Positions 1 through 8,512 of a stretch of 64,000 nucleotides of DNA are shown here, in pieces; the first letter of the stretch is position 1, and every line of letters begins with the position of its first letter. This DNA comes from HGM10766 sp900757295 (lineage in GTDB: Bacteria; Bacillota_I; Bacilli_A; RF39; UBA660). The notes under the pieces were generated by a model. That model made no database searches. It worked only from the letters and a program-made list of their open reading frames with translations, and was not told the DNA's origin. The stretch lies in the NCBI GenBank assembly GCA_025992315.1, contig DAJPHG010000001.1, positions 930,001 to 994,000 of the forward strand. Reading direction: 5' to 3'. The position numbers were made by a program, and so were the translations under genes.

Positions 1-969
1 ATTGTTTTTACTAGTGGATGCACTGAAAGTTTGAATATTATTGTATCTGGTTTTTTTGAAAGGCTAATAGAAGCTAATGATGAAATTATTTTAACTAAGA
101 GTGAACATGCTTCTAATGTTTTACCTTGGTTTAGAATTGCTAAACAAAGTCATGCTAAAATTAAATATATTCCTTTAACAAAAGATCACCATGTTACTTT
201 AGAAAATTTAAAAAGTATTATAACTCCTCAAACTAAAATTATTGCTTTAGCTCAAATTACAAATGTTATTGGAGATAAAAGACCAATTAAAGAAATTTGT
301 AAATTTGCTCATGAAAATAATATTTTTGTTGTTGTTGACGGTGCTCAAAGTGTGCCTCATATGAAAGTTGATGTTCAAGATTTAGATTGTGACTTTTTAA
401 CTTTTTCTGCTCATAAGATGTGTGGACCAACTGGTGTTGGCGTTCTTTATGGAAAAAAAGAGTTACTTGAAGCTGTTGAACCAATGAATTTAGGTGGAGG
501 AATGAATGAATCATTCGATAATGAATACGAAGTATTGTTAAAATCTCTTCCTACGCGTTTAGAAGCAGGAACTCCTAATATTGCTGGAGTAATTGGCTTC
601 GGTGAAGCGATAAAATATTTACAAAAAATTGGAATGTATAATATTTATCAATATGAAAAAGATCTACGCTCTTATTTAGTTGATAAGTTAGAAAAAATTA
701 ATCATGTTGATATTATTAATATTAATAGTGATTCTGGTATAGTTGCTTTTAATGTAGATGATGTTTTTTCTCAAGATGTGGCTTATTATTTAAACAAATA
801 TAATGTTTGTGTAAGAGCAGGAAATCATTGTGCTAAAATATTAAAGAATGAAACTGGTGTAAAAAATACCTGCCGTGTTAGCTTATATTTTTATAATACT
901 TATGAAGATGTTGATAAATTAGTTTCTTTACTTAGCAATAAAGAAAAAATAATTACGGAGATGTTATAA
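1..969 (+). CDS. sufS: Cysteine desulfurase SufS, 5' end outside the window
   Basis: PLP enzyme that takes sulfur from cysteine and passes it as a persulfide to SufU for Fe-S cluster assembly. The reading frame is open from base 1 (VFTSGCTESLN, a typical class V aminotransferase segment), so the gene starts upstream; the TTG at 31 is internal. The PLP lysine lies in SAHKMCGPTG (Lys codon at 415-417). The persulfide cysteine lies in RAGNHCAK (Cys codon at 829-831). The stop overlaps the sufU start as TAATG, which implies translational coupling. In the usual Bacillus order sufCDSUB, sufB would follow sufU; here serS follows instead, so sufB must lie elsewhere or upstream. Confidence 0.95.
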   Translation: MVFTSGCTESLNIIVSGFFERLIEANDEIILTKSEHASNVLPWFRIAKQSHAKIKYIPLTKDHHVTLENLKSIITPQTKIIALAQITNVIGDKRPIKEICKFAHENNIFVVVDGAQSVPHMKVDVQDLDCDFLTFSAHKMCGPTGVGVLYGKKELLEAVEPMNLGGGMNESFDNEYEVLLKSLPTRLEAGTPNIAGVIGFGEAIKYLQKIGMYNIYQYEKDLRSYLVDKLEKINHVDIININSDSGIVAFNVDDVFSQDVAYYLNKYNVCVRAGNHCAKILKNETGVKNTCRVSLYFYNTYEDVDKLVSLLSNKEKIITEML

Positions 970-1394
970 TGGATGAACAAATAAAAAGAGAAATTATTAT
1001 GGAAAATTATCTAAAACCATATAATAAAGAAAATATCGATGATAGTGAATATATTAAGGTGAATACTAATAATGAATCTTGTATTGATAATATTGATTTA
1101 AATATTTTAATTAAAGATAATATTATAAAAGACATAAAGTTTGATGGTGAAGCGTGTGCTATTTCTACTGCATCTACATCTATTATGATTCAAGAACTAA
1201 TAGGTAAAACAGTTAGTGAAGCAATTGAATATATAAATACTTTTGAAAATATGTTAGAAGAAAAAGAATATAATAATGAATCATTAGGTAATGCTATTGT
1301 ATTTGAAGATATTTATAAGCAAAAAAATAGAAAACATTGTGCTTTTTTACCTTATAATGGAATTAAAAAAGTTTTAGAAAACTACGGGAAATAA
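969..1394 (+). CDS. sufU: SufU-type sulfur acceptor for Fe-S assembly
   Basis: 141 residues, NifU_N/SufU fold. SufU accepts the persulfide from SufS on a zinc-site cysteine. The three family cysteines are visible: Cys38 with the nearby Asp40 (SCIDNID), a second in GEACAIS, and a third in RKHCAFLPYN near the C-terminus. The start ATG overlaps the sufS stop by one base. The N-terminus is slightly divergent (ESCIDN where the family usually has NPxCGD), but the ligand pattern is intact. Very likely a working partner of the upstream desulfurase. Confidence 0.9.
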   Translation: MDEQIKREIIMENYLKPYNKENIDDSEYIKVNTNNESCIDNIDLNILIKDNIIKDIKFDGEACAISTASTSIMIQELIGKTVSEAIEYINTFENMLEEKEYNNESLGNAIVFEDIYKQKNRKHCAFLPYNGIKKVLENYGK

Positions 1395-1432
1395 TTGTCG
1401 TATAAGATTATTTGAAAAAAGATAAAAAGAAT

Positions 1433-1461
1433 TTGATTATCATATTTACTTGTGATAAAAT
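1433..1461 (+). promoter_or_regulatory. Promoter for the serS T-box transcript
   Basis: TTGATT at 1433-1438 and TAAAAT at 1456-1461, separated by 17 bases. This is a good sigma-A match, placing the transcript start near 1468, just ahead of the T-box leader. Confidence 0.6.
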
Positions 1462-1467
1462 AAGTAC

Positions 1468-1664
1468 ATAAATCAATGATGAAAGAATAGTAATAAATAA
1501 TATATTTTGTAGAGAGTTAGTGGTTGGTGGAAACTAATAAATAATTATTTATGAATCTACTTTCTAGAGAGTTTAATAAACTCCGGTTTAAGCCGTTATT
1601 TAAATTAAGAAAAATAAAGGATGGTACCGCATTACTTTGCTCCTTAAGCAAGTAGTGCGTTTTT
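1468..1664 (+). promoter_or_regulatory. T-box riboswitch leader of serS, serine specifier
   Basis: The leader between sufU and serS has T-box landmarks. An AGAGAG segment and GGTGGAAAC region form stem I (about 1511-1535). A specifier-loop segment GAATCTAC follows, with TCT (a Ser codon) at 1556-1558. The T-box core AAGGATGGTACCGC is at 1617-1630. An intrinsic terminator has stem 1628-1640 with 1648-1659 and a T tract at 1660-1664. Uncharged tRNA-Ser should pair with the TCT and the TGG-type bulge to favour the antiterminator and raise serS expression. The downstream gene is seryl-tRNA synthetase, which agrees with the specifier. Confidence 0.9.
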
Positions 1665-1683
1665 ATTTAGAAAGGAAAAAGAA

Positions 1684-2973
1684 ATGTTAGATATTAAATA
1701 TGTAGTAGAGAATAAAGAAAAGGTTAAAGAAAACATTAAAAAGAAATTTCAAGACAAAAAATTACCTTTAGTAGATGAAGTAGTAGAACTTTATAGTAAA
1801 GTTAAAGAAAATAAAATAAAAAGAGATGAACTTGGTTCAAAAAGAAATACATTAAGTACTCAAATCGGTAGTCTTATGAGAGAAAAAAATATTGATGAAG
1901 CAAATAAAATAAAGGATGAAGTTAAAAACATTAATGATGAATTAAAAACTATAGATGAAACATTAGAAACTTTAAATGCCGAAGTTAAAAAAAGAATGAT
2001 GGTTATTCCTAATATAATAGATGGTACAGTTCCAATAGGTGAAGATGATTCTCATAATGTTGAAATAGAAAAATATGGGGAGCCAGTTGTACCTGATTAT
2101 GAAATACCATATCATGCTAGTATTTTAGAAAGCTTTAATGGTTTAGATAAAGATTCAGCAGGTAGAACAAGTGGTAATGGTTTTTATTATTTAATGGGTG
2201 ATGCAGCTCGTCTTTCTTCAGCAATGCTTTCTTATGCTAGAGATTTCATGATAGATAAAGGATTTACTTATTGTATTCCACCATTTATGATAAGAAGTGA
2301 TGTTGTAACTGGAGTTATGTCTTTTGATGAAATGGATGCTATGATGTATAAAATTGAAGGCGAAGATCTTTATTTGATAGGTACTAGTGAACACTCAATG
2401 ATTGGCAAATTTCAAAATCAAATTATTAAAGAAGAGAGTTTGCCAATTACAATGACTTCTTATTCTCCTTGTTTTAGAAAAGAAGTAGGTGCTCATGGTA
2501 TTGAAGAACGTGGTATTTATCGTGTTCATCAGTTTGAAAAACAAGAAATGGTCGTTCTTTGTAAAAAAGAAGAAGGAATGGATTGGTATAATAAAATGTG
2601 GCAGTATACAGTGGAACTTTTTAGAAGCTTAGACATACCTGTTCGTACTTTAGAATGTTGTAGTGGAGACCTAGCTGATTTAAAAGTTAAATCTTGTGAT
2701 GTTGAAGCTTGGTCACCTAGACAAAAAACATATTTTGAAGTAGGTTCTTGTTCTATTTTAGGAGATGCTCAAGCAAGACGTTTAGGAATTAGAATGAAAA
2801 CTAATAATGGTAATGAATATGTTACAACTTTAAATAACACAGTTCTTGCTTCAACACGTGCTCTTATAGCGTTGATAGAAAATAATTATCAAGAAGATAA
2901 ATCGATTAAAATACCAAAAGTTTTACAACCATACATGGGTGGTAAAGAAGTTATAAAACCAATAAATATATAG
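1684..2973 (+). CDS. serS: Seryl-tRNA synthetase
   Basis: 429 residues, the full family length. Class II aminoacyl-tRNA synthetase that charges tRNA-Ser. The N-terminal 110 residues form the charged helical arm that reads the long variable loop of tRNA-Ser. The catalytic domain includes GTSEHSMIG, the motif 2 region PCFRKEVGAHG with RVHQFEKQE, and motif 3 (TLNNTVLASTRALIALIENN). The gene sits 20 bases after the T-box terminator with an AAAGGAAAAAG ribosome site, so expression is controlled by serine tRNA charging. It is followed by a terminator hairpin. Confidence 0.97.
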   Translation: MLDIKYVVENKEKVKENIKKKFQDKKLPLVDEVVELYSKVKENKIKRDELGSKRNTLSTQIGSLMREKNIDEANKIKDEVKNINDELKTIDETLETLNAEVKKRMMVIPNIIDGTVPIGEDDSHNVEIEKYGEPVVPDYEIPYHASILESFNGLDKDSAGRTSGNGFYYLMGDAARLSSAMLSYARDFMIDKGFTYCIPPFMIRSDVVTGVMSFDEMDAMMYKIEGEDLYLIGTSEHSMIGKFQNQIIKEESLPITMTSYSPCFRKEVGAHGIEERGIYRVHQFEKQEMVVLCKKEEGMDWYNKMWQYTVELFRSLDIPVRTLECCSGDLADLKVKSCDVEAWSPRQKTYFEVGSCSILGDAQARRLGIRMKTNNGNEYVTTLNNTVLASTRALIALIENNYQEDKSIKIPKVLQPYMGGKEVIKPINI

Positions 2974-3003
2974 AAGAAGTAAAATTAATTCCTTCTTTTT
3001 TAT
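2974..3003 (+). terminator. Terminator after serS
   Basis: AAGAAG (2974-2979) pairs with CTTCTT (2992-2997), followed by a T run. A modest intrinsic terminator between serS and the sigma factor gene. Confidence 0.55.
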
Positions 3004-3058
3004 TTATTTTTAGCAGTTAGTAGTTTTTTATTATAGGCAGTATAGATAGGAGAAAATA

Positions 3059-3748
3059 ATGTATATACTTGATGGAATAGAAGATTTAGAAGTACTAAGT
3101 AAAGAGCAAACTAATTATTATTTAAAAAGAGTTAAAGAAAATGATGAGAATGCGAGAAAAATATTGATTGAAAGAAATATTAAATTGGTAATATATTTAG
3201 CTAATAGATATTTTCATAATTTAAAACTTGATGAAGATGATTTAATAGCTTATGGTACGATTGGATTGATAAAGAGTATTGATACTTTTAATTTAGATAA
3301 GAATATTGCTTTTATCACTTATGCTAGTCGATGTATAATTAATGAAATACTAATGTTTTTGCGTAGAGAAAAAAAGAATTCACAAAATATTAGTTTAAGC
3401 ACGCCAATAGAATTTTCTTCACTAAAGGAATCGGTTTTACTAGAAAATCTTTTACCAAATAAAGATATTAATATTGAAGAAGATTATGAAGAAAAAGAAT
3501 TATTTGAAATAGTAAATGAATTAGTAGAATGTTTACCTGAAAAAGAAAAAAGAATAATTACGATGTTTTATGGTTTAAATAATACTAAAAGAAAAAGTCA
3601 AAGTGAAATTGCTAGAGAATATGGGGTATGTCAAAGCACTATATTTAAAGTAATTTCTAAATCAATTAAATTTATTAATACTAAATTAGAAAGATTAGAA
3701 TTAAAAGAAAAAAATGTTTTAAAAAGAACATTAAGCAATCAAAAATAG
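3059..3748 (+). CDS. SigE/SigK-family sporulation-type sigma factor
   Basis: 229 residues with sigma-70 region 2 (ARKILIERNIKLVIYLANRY, then DDLIAYGTIGLIKSIDTFN and TYASRCIINEILMFLRR) and a region 4 helix-turn-helix (about 165-215, SQSEIAREYGVCQSTIFKV). The segment TFN..K...TYASRC.NEILM.LRR, and the N-terminal run resembling YIxGxExLxxLS, match SigE (mother-cell sporulation sigma) better than the housekeeping factor, which is encoded separately at 41776-42870. The protein starts right at this conserved segment, so there is no room for the inhibitory pro-sequence of Bacillus SigE, and no spoIIGA-like protease gene is adjacent. It may be a remnant or a repurposed alternative sigma factor. Confidence 0.85.
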   Translation: MYILDGIEDLEVLSKEQTNYYLKRVKENDENARKILIERNIKLVIYLANRYFHNLKLDEDDLIAYGTIGLIKSIDTFNLDKNIAFITYASRCIINEILMFLRREKKNSQNISLSTPIEFSSLKESVLLENLLPNKDINIEEDYEEKELFEIVNELVECLPEKEKRIITMFYGLNNTKRKSQSEIAREYGVCQSTIFKVISKSIKFINTKLERLELKEKNVLKRTLSNQK

Positions 3749-3775
3749 TTAAACTTTAATTTTAATTTAAAACTA

Positions 3776-3784
3776 TGCTATAAT
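3776..3784 (+). promoter_or_regulatory. Extended -10 promoter for the DUF975/CmpB gene
   Basis: TGCTATAAT, a perfect extended -10 element. Transcription would begin around 3790, so translation cannot start at the ATG at 3786. This supports the downstream ATG at 3801. Confidence 0.6.
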
Positions 3785-3800
3785 AATGCTAGTGGTATTT

Positions 3801-5537
3801 ATGAAAATAAAAGAATTAAAGTCAAAGAGTAAAAAGACAATAAAAAAACATTATTTATTACTAATATTTTTATGCTTATTGTCTGCTTTTTTTAATAGTG
3901 AATTTTCTAATTCATTAACTTTAATAAAAGGACAAAATCTAACTAATATAGTTGGATCATTTAGAGGTAAAAATAACAAAGTTATAGAAGAAAAAAATAA
4001 AATAGTAAAAGATATTAAAAGTAATCCTGCTTTTAGTAAGAAAAAAGGTATTTTTGCTACAGCAATTAATACTTTTTCATCTAATAATGTTTCTGCACTA
4101 TTTAAAGATCTTGTTATTTCTATAATTAATAGTAAAAATATATTAATATTATTATTAGTAATATTAAGTTTTATGTTCCTGTTTATTATTTATTATTATA
4201 TAAAAGGAATTCTTTCTGTAATTATAAGAAGAAGTTTTTTAGAAGCTAGGTTATATGATCAGATTCCTGCTCATAGAATAGCTTATTTATTTCATAGCAA
4301 ATATAGTTTTAATATAGTTTTTACAATGTTTATTAAACGTTTATATCAATTTTTGTGGGACTTTACAATAATAGGTGGAGTTATTAAACATTACAGTTAT
4401 AGATTAGTACCATATATATTAGCAGAGAATCATTCTATGAAAGCCAATGAAGTTATTAAATTATCTCAAAATATGATGCAAGGTTATAAATGGAGATTAT
4501 TTAAAATAGACTTGTCATTTATATTATGGGACTTACTAGATTTATTTACATTTGGATTAGTTGGCATATTTTATGCAAATGCTTATAAATTATGTGTAGA
4601 AAGTGAGTTCTTTGTTAAAGTACGATCAGATGCGTTAATAAAGAAAGTTGAATTAAGTTATAATTTGAATGATACATATTTATATTCTTTAGCTGATAAA
4701 GAGCTATTAAATGAAACATATTCTGATATTTTAATAAAAGAAGAAGTAATAAAGAAAGAAGATATAGTCTTAAATGAATTTAAAGGGTTTATTTTAAAAT
4801 ACTTTGGTATTACATTATATAGTGAAGAATTTAGTGCAAAATACAATGATTTAGCTGCATTAAAAATGAAAATAGAAGGGGATAAAAATATTTTAGAACA
4901 GAAATCTTATCCTATTAGACTTTATCCTATTAAAGAGAAAGAAAGAAAAATGAAAATTGATAAAGTAAATTATTTAAAAGGGTATACAGTAATATCTATA
5001 ATAGCTTTATTTTTAATATTTTCTATGATTGGCTGGACTTGGGAAGTAATGCTTCATTTAATAAAAAGAGGAAATTTTGTAAATAGAGGAGTTTTATTTG
5101 GACCATGGCTTCCTATATATGGTTCAGGAGGTATTTTAATATTAACTATTTTAAATAAATATCGTAATAAACCAAAATTAGAGTTTTTATATGCGGTTTT
5201 ACTTTGCGGAATAGTTGAATATTTTACTTCAGTTTATTTAGAATTAACACATGATGGAATGCGTTGGTGGAATTATTCTGGTTATTTCTTAAATTTAAAT
5301 GGACGAATTTGTTTGGAAAATTTATTAGTATTTGGTTTAGGCGGAATTGCTGTTGTTTATGCTATTGCTCCATATATCGATAATGTATTAAAAAAATTCA
5401 ATAAGAAAATATTAACTTCTGTGGTTTGGATAATTTTAAGCATATTTATTATTGATCAAATTCATTCATCTTTTGTTCCTAATACAGGCAAAGGAGTTAG
5501 TTCTAATCCTACAAAAGTTACTAGTGTAAAAAAATAA
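3801..5537 (+). CDS. DUF975 + putative ABC-transporter permease (CmpB-type) membrane protein
   Basis: 578 residues from the chosen start. The N-terminal half looks like DUF975: a basic start (MKIKELKSKSKKTIKKHY), a transmembrane helix, an extracellular stretch, then helices near 110-145, 190-215 and 235-260. The C-terminal 180 residues match the PF06541 type (SMIGWTWEVML, NRGVLFGPWLPIYG, GIVEYFTSVYLE, RICLENLLVFGLGG). The middle is a soluble linker. The two parts are usually separate proteins. ATG 3801 is preferred because the promoter -10 at 3779-3784 overlaps the upstream alternative. Function unknown beyond an integral membrane role; no ATPase gene is adjacent. Confidence 0.8.
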   Translation: MKIKELKSKSKKTIKKHYLLLIFLCLLSAFFNSEFSNSLTLIKGQNLTNIVGSFRGKNNKVIEEKNKIVKDIKSNPAFSKKKGIFATAINTFSSNNVSALFKDLVISIINSKNILILLLVILSFMFLFIIYYYIKGILSVIIRRSFLEARLYDQIPAHRIAYLFHSKYSFNIVFTMFIKRLYQFLWDFTIIGGVIKHYSYRLVPYILAENHSMKANEVIKLSQNMMQGYKWRLFKIDLSFILWDLLDLFTFGLVGIFYANAYKLCVESEFFVKVRSDALIKKVELSYNLNDTYLYSLADKELLNETYSDILIKEEVIKKEDIVLNEFKGFILKYFGITLYSEEFSAKYNDLAALKMKIEGDKNILEQKSYPIRLYPIKEKERKMKIDKVNYLKGYTVISIIALFLIFSMIGWTWEVMLHLIKRGNFVNRGVLFGPWLPIYGSGGILILTILNKYRNKPKLEFLYAVLLCGIVEYFTSVYLELTHDGMRWWNYSGYFLNLNGRICLENLLVFGLGGIAVVYAIAPYIDNVLKKFNKKILTSVVWIILSIFIIDQIHSSFVPNTGKGVSSNPTKVTSVKK

Positions 5538-5618
5538 AACTTTTCATATTCTTTTCTTTTTTATCACTAATATTTCACATTTAAATAATATTATTAAAGT
5601 GTAGAAAGGAGAAGTGAT

Positions 5619-5852
5619 ATAATAAAAATAAAACTTGTAGGAACTGATACAAATAATGGAATGAAACTCAGCAAGTTGGTTAGACAAGTAGTTACAGGAT
5701 ATGATGACACTATAAAAATCCAAGATTTGAATGACTCTACCTCTATAAACAAATATGGAATTACAAATACTCCTGCTCTTATTATTGACGGTGTTATTGT
5801 ATCTCAAGGTAAAACAATGTCTACTCAGGAAATACAAGAGTTTTTAATATAA
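5619..5852 (+). CDS. Thioredoxin-like small protein lacking the CxxC, apparent ATA start
   Basis: The only ATG in frame is at 5661, but the frame stays open upstream and reads IIKIKLVGTDTNNG before it. That supplies the first beta strand and active-site loop expected of small redox-active disulfide (thioredoxin_3-like) proteins. A strong ribosome site AAAGGAG (5605-5611) sits 7 bases before ATA at 5619 and would be far too distant from 5661. The cis-proline loop is present (NTPALIIDG). The active-site position reads TDTNNG where family members have GCPNC, so both cysteines are missing and thiol chemistry is unlikely. Could be a structural paralogue or a decaying gene. Start choice is inference. 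Confidence 0.6.
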   Translation: MIKIKLVGTDTNNGMKLSKLVRQVVTGYDDTIKIQDLNDSTSINKYGITNTPALIIDGVIVSQGKTMSTQEIQEFLI

Positions 5853-5859
5853 TAGATAT

Positions 5860-5887
5860 AAAGCATCTTTAATTGGATGCTTTTTTA
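5860..5887 (+). terminator. Terminator after the thioredoxin-like gene
   Basis: AAAGCATC pairs with GATGCTTT around a short loop and is followed by six T. Confidence 0.75.
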
Positions 5888-5942
5888 TTGTAATTAAAAT
5901 ACCTAGTTGTTATAATATATATTATAGAAAGGATGTAGTAGT

Positions 5943-6287
5943 ATGCAAAAAAGAGATATTGTTAAGTGCATTATATTTTCTATAATAACATGTGGTATCT
6001 ATGGTATTTATTGGTTTATTGTTTTAACTGATGATGTAAATAGATTAAGTGAAGATAATTCAACTTCTGGTGCTATGGCATTTGTTTTAACTTTGATAAC
6101 ATGTGGTATTTATGGATTTTATTGGGCATATCAAATGGGTAGAAAAATTTATGATTATTCAGTAAAAAATAATATGGCTTTATCAGATAATTCAGTATTA
6201 TATATAATATTACAATTGTTTGGCTTAGGTATTGTTAATTATTGTTTAATGCAAAATGATCTTAATACTATTGCAGAAAGAAATTAA
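5943..6287 (+). CDS. DUF4234 membrane protein
   Basis: 114 residues with three hydrophobic segments. The motif CGIYGIYWF / CGIYGFYW appears twice (about residues 18-25 and 54-61), the hallmark of DUF4234 proteins, which are small membrane proteins of unknown function. An AAAGGATG ribosome site precedes ATG 5943. The next gene, a DUF2752 protein, lies 23 bases on; these two families are often neighbours in Firmicutes. Confidence 0.85.
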   Translation: MQKRDIVKCIIFSIITCGIYGIYWFIVLTDDVNRLSEDNSTSGAMAFVLTLITCGIYGFYWAYQMGRKIYDYSVKNNMALSDNSVLYIILQLFGLGIVNYCLMQNDLNTIAERN

Positions 6288-6307
6288 TAGTTTCTTTCTT
6301 TAATTTT
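6276..6307 (+). terminator. Possible weak terminator between DUF4234 and DUF2752 genes
   Basis: GAAAGAAA (6276-6283) and TTTCTTTC (6291-6298) form an 8-bp A/T-rich stem over the stop codon, with an interrupted T run after it. May be partial or not functional. Confidence 0.3.
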
Positions 6308-6310
6308 GAA

Positions 6311-6694
6311 ATGAAATATAAAAAAAATTTATATCTTTTAGTTATTATATTTATTGCTTTTTTATACTATTTTAAGATTATAGATATTCCTTGTCTCTTT
6401 TTAAAAATTACTCATTTTTATTGTCCTGGATGTGGGATAACTAGAGCTATTCGTAGTTTATTATCTTTAAACTTTTATCAAGCTTTTAGATATAATAATT
6501 TAATAATTATATTAATACCTGTTTTTTTAATCTATTATTTTGAGGCTATTTGTAACAAATTTAAGATCAAAAATTTAAATATTAGTAAATATATGAAAAA
6601 TAAATTTTGGCTTAGTATTTTGATAATAATCATATTTTACGGTATTATTAGAAATATTCCTTTATTTAATTATTTGCTACCAACTAAAGTTTAA
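6311..6694 (+). CDS. DUF2752 membrane protein
   Basis: 127 residues. The diagnostic DUF2752 segment is HFYCPGCGITRAIRSLL (about 34-50), a two-cysteine motif after the first transmembrane helix, followed by two more hydrophobic segments. Function unknown. No clear ribosome site precedes ATG 6311, so expression may depend on read-through and coupling from the DUF4234 gene. Confidence 0.85.
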   Translation: MKYKKNLYLLVIIFIAFLYYFKIIDIPCLFLKITHFYCPGCGITRAIRSLLSLNFYQAFRYNNLIIILIPVFLIYYFEAICNKFKIKNLNISKYMKNKFWLSILIIIIFYGIIRNIPLFNYLLPTKV

Positions 6695-6754
6695 TCTAAA
6701 GCTTTTTTTTATTTTGGTTATTTGATATAATTAATATTTAGGAAGTGGTTTTAT

Positions 6755-8158
6755 ATGAATTTACCAAACTTAAAAGAAGCACGTATAAGAAGTGATAAAA
6801 AAGTTGATTATATTTATTTAAATGAAAATTATGATAAAAATTTCTTAAAAGATAAAAAATATTTTTTGAAAACTTATGGTTGTCAGATGAATGTTCATGA
6901 TTCAGAAGAAATTAGTGCTCGTTTAGAATCTTTAGGATTAAGTAAAACTGATACTTTAGAAGAAGCAGATGTTGCTATATTAAATACTTGTGCAATAAGA
7001 GAGAATGCTCATGATAAGGTATTTGGCTTTTTAGGCAGATGTAAACACTTAAAAAAGGATAAGCCAGGATTGATTGTTGGTGTTTGCGGATGTATGGCTC
7101 AAGAAGAAAATGTAGTTAATGAAATAATGAAAAAGCATCCTTATATTGATATAGTTTTCGGTACTCACAATATTAATGATTTACAAAATTTAATAATTAA
7201 TCATAACCAAAAACAAGAGATAGATGTATATTCTTATGAAGGAAATGTTTATGAAAATATAAGTTATAAAAGAGATTCTAAAGTAAAAGCTTGGGTTAAT
7301 ATAATGTATGGATGTGATAAGTTTTGTACATATTGTATAGTTCCATATACTAGAGGTAAGCAAAGAAGTAGAAAAAGTGAAGATATATTAAATGAAATAA
7401 AGAATTTAAAAGAACAAGGATATTTAGAAGTTACTTTATTAGGCCAAAATGTTAATGCGTATGGAAAAGATTTAAAAAATGAAATATCTTTTGCAGAGCT
7501 TTTAGAACAAGTTAGTTTAATAGGAATACCTCGAATAAGATTTGTTACATCTCATCCTTGGGATTTTACTGATAAAATGATAGATATTATTGCTAAATAT
7601 GATAATATAATGCCTTACATACATCTTCCTTTACAATCTGGAAGTACTAAAATTTTAAAATTAATGGGTAGACGTTATAAAAAAGAGGAATATCTAAAAC
7701 TATTTAATAATATTAAAAATAAAATTCCTAATGTGGCTGTAACTACTGATATAATTGTTGGCTTTCCAAATGAAACAGATGAAGATTTTAGTGAAACTTT
7801 GGATGTTGTTAATAAATGTCAGTATGATGGAGCATTTACTTTTATTTATAGTTCTAGAGAAGGAACTCCAGCAGCTAAAATAAAGGACAGCATATCAATG
7901 GATATCAAAGAAAAACGTTTACATGAATTAAATGAGATAGTAAATTCTTATTCTCTAATGAATAATAAAAAATATTTAAATAAAGAAGTTAAAGTATTAG
8001 TAGAAGGAATTAGTGAAAAGAATAAGGATAAAGTATATGGATATACTGAAACTATGAAATTAGTTAATATTGTTGGTAGCAAAGAACTAATTGGAAAAAT
8101 TATTAATGTAAAAATAACAGAAGCTAAAAGTTTTAGTTTAGATGGTGAAGTTATATAA
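6755..8158 (+). CDS. miaB: tRNA-2-methylthio-N6-dimethylallyladenosine synthase MiaB
   Basis: 467 residues. Radical-SAM methylthiotransferase that adds the methylthio group at tRNA position 37. The N-terminal UPF0004 domain carries the three cysteines of the auxiliary 4Fe-4S cluster (GCQMN, NTCAIRENA, GVCGC). The radical-SAM CxxxCxxC is CDKFCTYC (about residues 185-192), and a C-terminal TRAM-like region ends the protein. All ligands are present and the length is standard. RBS AGGAAGTGG precedes ATG 6755. Confidence 0.97.
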   Translation: MNLPNLKEARIRSDKKVDYIYLNENYDKNFLKDKKYFLKTYGCQMNVHDSEEISARLESLGLSKTDTLEEADVAILNTCAIRENAHDKVFGFLGRCKHLKKDKPGLIVGVCGCMAQEENVVNEIMKKHPYIDIVFGTHNINDLQNLIINHNQKQEIDVYSYEGNVYENISYKRDSKVKAWVNIMYGCDKFCTYCIVPYTRGKQRSRKSEDILNEIKNLKEQGYLEVTLLGQNVNAYGKDLKNEISFAELLEQVSLIGIPRIRFVTSHPWDFTDKMIDIIAKYDNIMPYIHLPLQSGSTKILKLMGRRYKKEEYLKLFNNIKNKIPNVAVTTDIIVGFPNETDEDFSETLDVVNKCQYDGAFTFIYSSREGTPAAKIKDSISMDIKEKRLHELNEIVNSYSLMNNKKYLNKEVKVLVEGISEKNKDKVYGYTETMKLVNIVGSKELIGKIINVKITEAKSFSLDGEVI

Positions 8159-8187
8159 AAAATACTATTGATTAAATAGTATTTTTT
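8157..8187. terminator. Bidirectional terminator between miaB and the DUF192 gene
   Basis: AAAAAATACTAT pairs with ATAGTATTTTTT around a 7-base loop. A-rich and T-rich flanks serve both convergent genes. Confidence 0.85.
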
Positions 8188-8512
8188 ATAATTCAAATTT
8201 AATAGTTTCTCCTATATGAAAGTTATTACTAGAGTTATTAGGCAATTCTAATATATTTGAATCGTTAAGGTTATGCTCCATATGAAAAAGCTTATTTGGT
8301 TTGAGCGATTTAATAATAAATAGTATTTCATTGTTGTTGTTTAATCCAATAACATCAATGGCTTCTTTCATAAAAAAAGTATGAATGGCATTGCATTTGG
8401 GAAAAAGCATGCCATAATTTATATTTGTTTTGCCCATCAAACCAATGAATCTATCTTTAAAATTATTGGCAATTTTTATATCGATGGTTTTATTTTCTAT
8501 ATTTAATTTCAT
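8186..8512 (-). CDS. DUF192 family protein
   Basis: 108 residues from ATG 8512 (MKLNIENKTIDIK). An upstream in-frame ATG at 8557 would add 15 hydrophobic residues but has no ribosome site, so 8512 is preferred. The family pattern is present: RFIGLMGK (about 19-26), GMLFP, IHTFFMKEAIDVIGL, and a C-terminal ILELP...HIGETI. DUF192 proteins are small beta-rich proteins of unclear function, often secreted; this one shows no signal peptide. Convergent with miaB. Confidence 0.8.
   Translation of the reverse strand: MKLNIENKTIDIKIANNFKDRFIGLMGKTNINYGMLFPKCNAIHTFFMKEAIDVIGLNNNNEILFIIKSLKPNKLFHMEHNLNDSNILELPNNSSNNFHIGETIKFEL

Noticed and set aside
5544..5837. 97-codon minus-strand frame
   Set aside because: Antisense to the thioredoxin-like gene, no ribosome site, and a hydrophobic composition typical of AT-rich shadow frames.
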